Shown here: positions 4,966 through 8,386 of the stretch, in pieces
Numbering within the stretch: the stretch's first letter is position 1
How the letters are laid out: every line of letters starts with the position of its first letter
NCBI GenBank assembly: GCA_947253405.1
Contig: CAMXZF010000025.1
Span: 1-8,386 of the forward strand
Source of the DNA: an uncultured Candidatus Saccharibacteria bacterium
GTDB taxonomy: Bacteria > Patescibacteriota > Saccharimonadia > Saccharimonadales > Saccharimonadaceae
DNA: 8,386 nucleotides
Direction of reading: 5' to 3'
Program-made: the position numbers and the translations under genes
The notes under the pieces: generated by a model
Databases searched by the model: none
Seen by the model: only the letters and a program-made list of their open reading frames with translations
Told to the model about the DNA's origin: nothing

Positions 4966-6798
4966 ATGGATAAGAGCGACATAGTAGCAATACGCCACAG
5001 TTTAGCGCACGTTTTAGCTGCAGCCTTAAAGCGACTTTATGGTGATGAAGTAAAATTTGGTGTTGGCCCAGCGATTGACGATGGTTTTTATTACGATATT
5101 GATTTAGGTGATAGGCGCTTAGTTAATAACGATTTGCCGGCTATTGAATCAACAATGCGCAAAATTATCAAAGAAAATCAGGAATTTAAAGCTGATCATA
5201 AGACCATAAAAGAGGCAATAGATTGGGCAAAGGCAAATAATCAGCCCTACAAGCTTGAATTAATTGATTATTTTTCTAAGCACGGTACGACTAATATTAA
5301 GGATCATGAAGCAGAAAAATCTAGCAATGAGATGACTTTTTATAGTAATGGAGAGTTTACTGATCTTTGTCGTGGTGGTCACGTTAGTAATACTAAAGAA
5401 ATACCAATCAAAGCATTTAAATTAACCAAAATAGCTGGCGCATATTGGCGTGGTGATGAGCACAACAGGATGATGCAACGCATTTATGGAGTAGCATTTT
5501 TGACGGTTGAAGAGCTAAATTCTTATCAATTAAAAATAGCTGCCGCTAAAAAGCGTGATCATCGTAAACTAGGTAAAGAGCTTGATTTATATTTGACGAG
5601 TGATCTAGTAGGCGCAGGTCTACCAATATTTACCCCTAAAGGTACAGTTCTAAGGGAGGAGTTAGCTAAGCTGTCTAACGAACTTAGGCAGGAATTAGGG
5701 TTTAAGAAAGTTTGGACGCCAAATATAACTAAAAAAGATTTATATGAAAAGTCGGGCCACTGGGACAAGTTTGGTGACGAGCTTTTCTTGGTGAAGTCAC
5801 AGGAAACGAGTGACCAGTTTGTAATGAAGCCGATGAATTGCCCGCACCATACGCGCATATATGCCAATAGACCACGCAGCTATCGTGATTTACCGCAAAG
5901 ATATCTTGAGACTACTACTGATTATCGTGATGAAAAATCAGGTGAATTAGGTGGGCTATCAAGGGTAAGAGCGTTAACACAGGACGATTCGCATGACTTT
6001 TGTCGCCCGGATCAGATAGAGAGCGAAATTGCCCAGTTATTATCAGCAGTTAAAAAACTATATAAAATTGTGGACATGAAGCTAAGGGTACGCCTAAGCT
6101 ACCGCGATAATTCTGACGCTTACTTAGGCGATCAGAGCTTATGGGATTCAGCACAAAAACAGTTAAAAAATGCTGTCATTACTGCTGGTTTAGATTATTA
6201 CGAACAAACTGGCGAGGCAGCATTTTATGGTCCTAAAATCGATTTTATGGCCACAGACGCACTTGGGCGCGAACATCAATTAGCAACTGCTCAGCTTGAT
6301 TTTGTTCAGCCCGATCGGTTTAACTTAGAGTATAACGACGAGGACGGCATAGCTAAAAGACCAGTGATGATACACTGTGCGATTTTAGGTTCAATTGAGC
6401 GCTTTTTATCAGTTTATATTGAGCATACGGCTGGTAATTTTCCGCTGTGGTGTGCCCCAGAGCAAGTTCGGCTTGTTAGCGTTAAGGACGTAGACGAGGT
6501 TAACCAATTAACTAACTCTTTATGCGAGACTCTTCGTAAAGCTAATATTAGAGTTGAGTCTGACACCAGCAATAATTCCGTTGGTAAAAAAATTCGATCA
6601 GCAGTTAAGGAAAAAGTTCCTTATATTATAGTTATTGGTGACAAAGAGGTGGAAACGCAGCAATTTAGTGTTCGCATTCGTGATGACCTAAAGTCTGGCG
6701 AGAGTACTGCAGGCGTAACATATAGCACTAAAGACTTAATTAAGGCAATTAGTAAAGAAGTTGATGAGCGCTTAAATAGAAGCACTTTAGCTAGTTAA
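4966..6798 (+). CDS. thrS: threonyl-tRNA synthetase lacking the TGS domain
   Basis: The enzyme charges tRNA-Thr with threonine in the cytosol. It has 610 residues against about 640 in E. coli. The N-terminal TGS domain is absent and the protein begins at the editing (SAD) domain. An in-frame TAG at 4936-4938 rules out an upstream extension. The editing site is intact: RHSLAH (His11, His15) and CRGGH (Cys135, His139). Zinc ligands are Cys292 in MNCPHH, His343 in TQDDSH and His470 in VMIHCAILGS. Class II motif 2 is at YRDE (320-323) and motif 3 at GSIERF (475-480). The anticodon-binding domain spans about 500-600, with PYIIVIGDKEVE at 552-563. MNCPGH and HRAILGS are more usual in the family, so the His and Cys changes are noteworthy. 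miaA follows 5 bases after the stop, forming an operon. Confidence 0.97.
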   Translation: MDKSDIVAIRHSLAHVLAAALKRLYGDEVKFGVGPAIDDGFYYDIDLGDRRLVNNDLPAIESTMRKIIKENQEFKADHKTIKEAIDWAKANNQPYKLELIDYFSKHGTTNIKDHEAEKSSNEMTFYSNGEFTDLCRGGHVSNTKEIPIKAFKLTKIAGAYWRGDEHNRMMQRIYGVAFLTVEELNSYQLKIAAAKKRDHRKLGKELDLYLTSDLVGAGLPIFTPKGTVLREELAKLSNELRQELGFKKVWTPNITKKDLYEKSGHWDKFGDELFLVKSQETSDQFVMKPMNCPHHTRIYANRPRSYRDLPQRYLETTTDYRDEKSGELGGLSRVRALTQDDSHDFCRPDQIESEIAQLLSAVKKLYKIVDMKLRVRLSYRDNSDAYLGDQSLWDSAQKQLKNAVITAGLDYYEQTGEAAFYGPKIDFMATDALGREHQLATAQLDFVQPDRFNLEYNDEDGIAKRPVMIHCAILGSIERFLSVYIEHTAGNFPLWCAPEQVRLVSVKDVDEVNQLTNSLCETLRKANIRVESDTSNNSVGKKIRSAVKEKVPYIIVIGDKEVETQQFSVRIRDDLKSGESTAGVTYSTKDLIKAISKEVDERLNRSTLAS

Positions 6799-6803
6799 AG
6801 TTG

Positions 6804-7751
6804 ATGATAGATCCGCCGCTAATTGTTATAACTGGCTTGACCGCTAGTGGTAAAACTGACTTAGCCGTTAGTTTAGCGGAGCTTATCAATGGTGAAATTA
6901 TTTGTGCCGATAGTCGCACAGTATATAAAGGGCTGGATATTGGCACGGCTAAGCCCAGTAAGCTAGTAAGGCGCAACATACCTCATTTTGCTTTAGATTT
7001 AGTTGAGCCTGATGAACGGTTTACACTATATGACTTTCAGCTATATGCCAGAACTAAAATTAATGAAATCAGAGAGCGTGGTAAAGTGCCGATATTAGTT
7101 GGGGGTAGTGGACTTTATGTTGATAGTATTATATATAGCTATAAACTGAGGGCTGACAACTTTAAATTAAATCAACGTCGCGAGCTAGAAGCGCTTACAA
7201 TCAATGACTTGCTATTAAAAATAAAATCTGCTGGCATTAAGTTACCAAAAGACATAAAAAATAAACGTCGCTTAATTAGGGCAATCGAGCGTAATGACAA
7301 GGCCAACAACATAGAAGCGTTTAAGCTAATCGATAATACGTTAGTTTGGGGTATAAGTGTGCCACGCGATCAGTTACGAAAGCGCATTGAATTCCGGGCA
7401 CAGTTAATGGTGAAACAAGGTATAGTCGAAGAGACGTATACTTTAACTAAACGCTATGGCGCGGTAGAACCTCTAAAAAGAAATGCTTATGGCGCAGCTT
7501 TAAAGTTGATAAATAATGAAATTAACGAAGATCAATTAATAAAAAATATTGCTCAATTAGATTGGCGTTTAGCACGAAAACAGGCTACTTGGTGGCGCAA
7601 TCAAAAGCGGCGTAAACATATATACTGGCAGACTAATGATGATTTTTATAAAAAAATTATTCAGCTAAAAAAATTGTCACCTAAAAATAGGCGACTTGAA
7701 CTGGCTAAGTGGTTAAGTGAATACAAAAATAATACTAATTTAGATAGCTAA
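6804..7751 (+). CDS. miaA: tRNA dimethylallyltransferase
   Basis: MiaA transfers a dimethylallyl group to N6 of A37 in tRNAs that read codons beginning with U, the first step to ms2i6A. The P-loop is GLTASGKT (residues 11-18 from the ATG). CADSRTVYKG and DIGTAKP (46-51 region) match the tRNA-binding/catalytic Asp region, usually ADSMQVYRG. GGSGLY (100-105) replaces the usual GGTGLY. RRLIRAIE and the C-terminal RLARKQATWWR, like AKRQLTWFR in E. coli, complete the family pattern. At 315 residues it has normal length. I prefer the ATG at 6804; the TTG at 6801 is in frame and would add one residue. No Shine-Dalgarno is present, and the 5-base gap after thrS points to translational coupling. Confidence 0.95.
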   Translation: MIDPPLIVITGLTASGKTDLAVSLAELINGEIICADSRTVYKGLDIGTAKPSKLVRRNIPHFALDLVEPDERFTLYDFQLYARTKINEIRERGKVPILVGGSGLYVDSIIYSYKLRADNFKLNQRRELEALTINDLLLKIKSAGIKLPKDIKNKRRLIRAIERNDKANNIEAFKLIDNTLVWGISVPRDQLRKRIEFRAQLMVKQGIVEETYTLTKRYGAVEPLKRNAYGAALKLINNEINEDQLIKNIAQLDWRLARKQATWWRNQKRRKHIYWQTNDDFYKKIIQLKKLSPKNRRLELAKWLSEYKNNTNLDS

Positions 7752-7768
7752 ACTGTGATACACTATTA

Positions 7769-7776
7769 AAGAGGAG
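7769..7776 (+). promoter_or_regulatory. Shine-Dalgarno site of the last gene
   Basis: AAGAGGAG ends 5 bases before the ATG at 7782. It is the only strong ribosome-binding site in front of a gene in this window and fixes this start. A weak extended -10 (TGA-TACACT, 7756-7764) lies upstream, but its predicted start would clip this site. Confidence 0.85.
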
Positions 7777-7781
7777 CCACT

Positions 7782-8341
7782 ATGATTGATGGATTATTTG
7801 GATCAAAAACTCGAGTAAAGCTTTTGGGATTATTCTTGAATAACCCGGGACATTCATTTTATGTCCGTGAAATAGCTCGCAATATTGACGAACAAATTAA
7901 TAGTGTGCGTCGTGAGCTAGCTAATTTAACTAAAATCGGTGTCATTAAGTCTAAGCCAATTGATAATCGGCTATATTATGAAGTCGATCCCGGTTTTAAG
8001 TTTTATAGTCAGCTTAGTCAAATGTTTTCTAGTAAGCAAGAAGTTGTGCGAGGCTCTAAAGTTGACAGTTCATCTTGGACGCAAAAATTTTCACTTATTA
8101 AAGGAGTTAAAGAGGTGGTTTTTGCCGGTAGCTTGGTTTATGGTTCAGAGTCCGATCTAGACGTAATTATTGCTGGTGATAATATTAGCTCAACTAAATT
8201 GAAAAGCACTATTAATGCGCTAGAAAAAGAGAGTGGTCTGAGCTTAAGATATTCAATACTAGGTTTTGACGATTTTTACTATCGTATAAGCATTGCTGAT
8301 CCATTTGTTATGTCGGTATTAGAGTCAAAGCATATTAATAT
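7782..8341 (+). CDS. winged-helix regulator fused to a MNT-like nucleotidyltransferase, truncated at the contig end
   Basis: Genuine sequence covers 186 residues. Residues 1-70 form a winged helix-turn-helix of ArsR-like type (GSKTRVKLLGLFL, then FYVREIARNIDEQINSVRREL as recognition region). Residues about 110-186 form a pol-beta-type nucleotidyltransferase, with the motif AGSLVYGSESDLDV (115-128): Gly116-Ser117 and the metal-binding pair Asp125 and Asp127. Such proteins are known as predicted regulators and resemble the MNT enzymes of HEPN/MNT toxin-antitoxin pairs; the substrate and target here are unknown. The gene starts 30 bases after miaA. The reading frame stays open to the window end, but bases from 8342 are sequencing adapter, so the apparent tail ICLLYTSDAADD is artificial. 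The true C-terminus and any partner gene are missing. Confidence 0.85.
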
Positions 8342-8374
8342 CTGTCTCTTATACACATCTGACGCTGCCGACGA
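8342..8374 (+). other. Illumina Nextera (Tn5) adapter, reverse complement of read 1
   Basis: These 33 bases match the Nextera read-1 adapter in reverse complement: the Tn5 mosaic end CTGTCTCTTATACACATCT (8342-8360) followed by GACGCTGCCGACGA (8361-8374). This is library sequence, not genome. Confidence 0.98.
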
Positions 8375-8386
8375 TTCGCCACCGGT
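8375..8386. other. 12 bases of unknown, probably synthetic, origin
   Basis: TTCGCCACCGGT follows the adapter directly, where a library index would normally lie. It does not match the expected bases after an 8-base index, so it is left unassigned; as it is beyond the adapter it should not be treated as genomic. Confidence 0.6.

Noticed and set aside
5559..5867. Minus-strand open frame inside thrS, and similar frames at 405-617, 3271-3453, 6791-6979 and 7939-8160
   Set aside because: All lie within well-supported genes in other frames and show no recognisable domain.
412..7751. Possible UGA recoding, since none of the five visible stop codons is TGA
   Set aside because: All five genes give full-length family-typical products under the standard code without in-frame TGA, and five stops is too few to infer avoidance.
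1..8386. CRISPR array, insertion sequence or prophage
   Set aside because: No regularly spaced repeats, transposase or phage genes are present; the Tn5 mosaic end at 8342 is from library preparation, not a resident transposon.

Overview
The window is a stretch of a compact, AT-rich bacterial genome. It holds five intact protein genes, a sixth cut off at the right edge, five tRNA genes, and one unusually long intergenic region of about 700 bases. The gene style (tight packing, few Shine-Dalgarno sites, a threonyl-tRNA synthetase lacking its TGS domain, envelope proteins with no close named relative) suggests a streamlined genome such as Candidatus Saccharibacteria or another Patescibacteria/CPR lineage. 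That placement is an inference from style and gene content; there is no rRNA or marker-gene evidence in the window. The standard genetic code fits: all five visible stops are TAA or TAG, and every gene reads through at normal family length.

Layout from left to right. Positions 1-411 hold tRNA-Asp (minus), then tRNA-Thr(CGU) and tRNA-Gly(CCC) (plus), with clear sigma70-type promoters. Positions 412-2481 hold a small three-helix membrane protein followed 6 bases later by a membrane-bound family 2 glycosyltransferase with the full processive-type motif set. No promoter is visible between tRNA-Gly and the membrane gene, so tRNA-Gly and these two genes may share one transcript. Positions 2522-4147 encode a GlcD-like FAD-linked oxidoreductase whose usual C-terminal His motifs are changed; its promoter predicts a leaderless mRNA. 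tRNA-Leu(CAG) and a strong terminator follow.

Positions 4299-4784 carry no protein gene. They hold a set of nested hairpins that looks like an undescribed structured RNA (about 4303-4529), with a strong minus-strand promoter at one end and a terminator-like hairpin at the other. Beyond it is a very AT-rich stretch with two good DnaA-box matches. tRNA-Val(GAC) and its terminator lie on the minus strand at 4742-4861. thrS (4966-6798) and miaA (6804-7751) form a translation/tRNA-modification operon, again with a predicted leaderless start. The last gene (from 7782) is a winged-helix/nucleotidyltransferase fusion.

The right end is not genomic. Positions 8342-8374 are the reverse complement of the Illumina Nextera (Tn5) read-1 adapter, and the 12 bases after it are of unknown, probably synthetic, origin. 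The last gene is therefore truncated, and its apparent C-terminus after residue 186 is an artefact.
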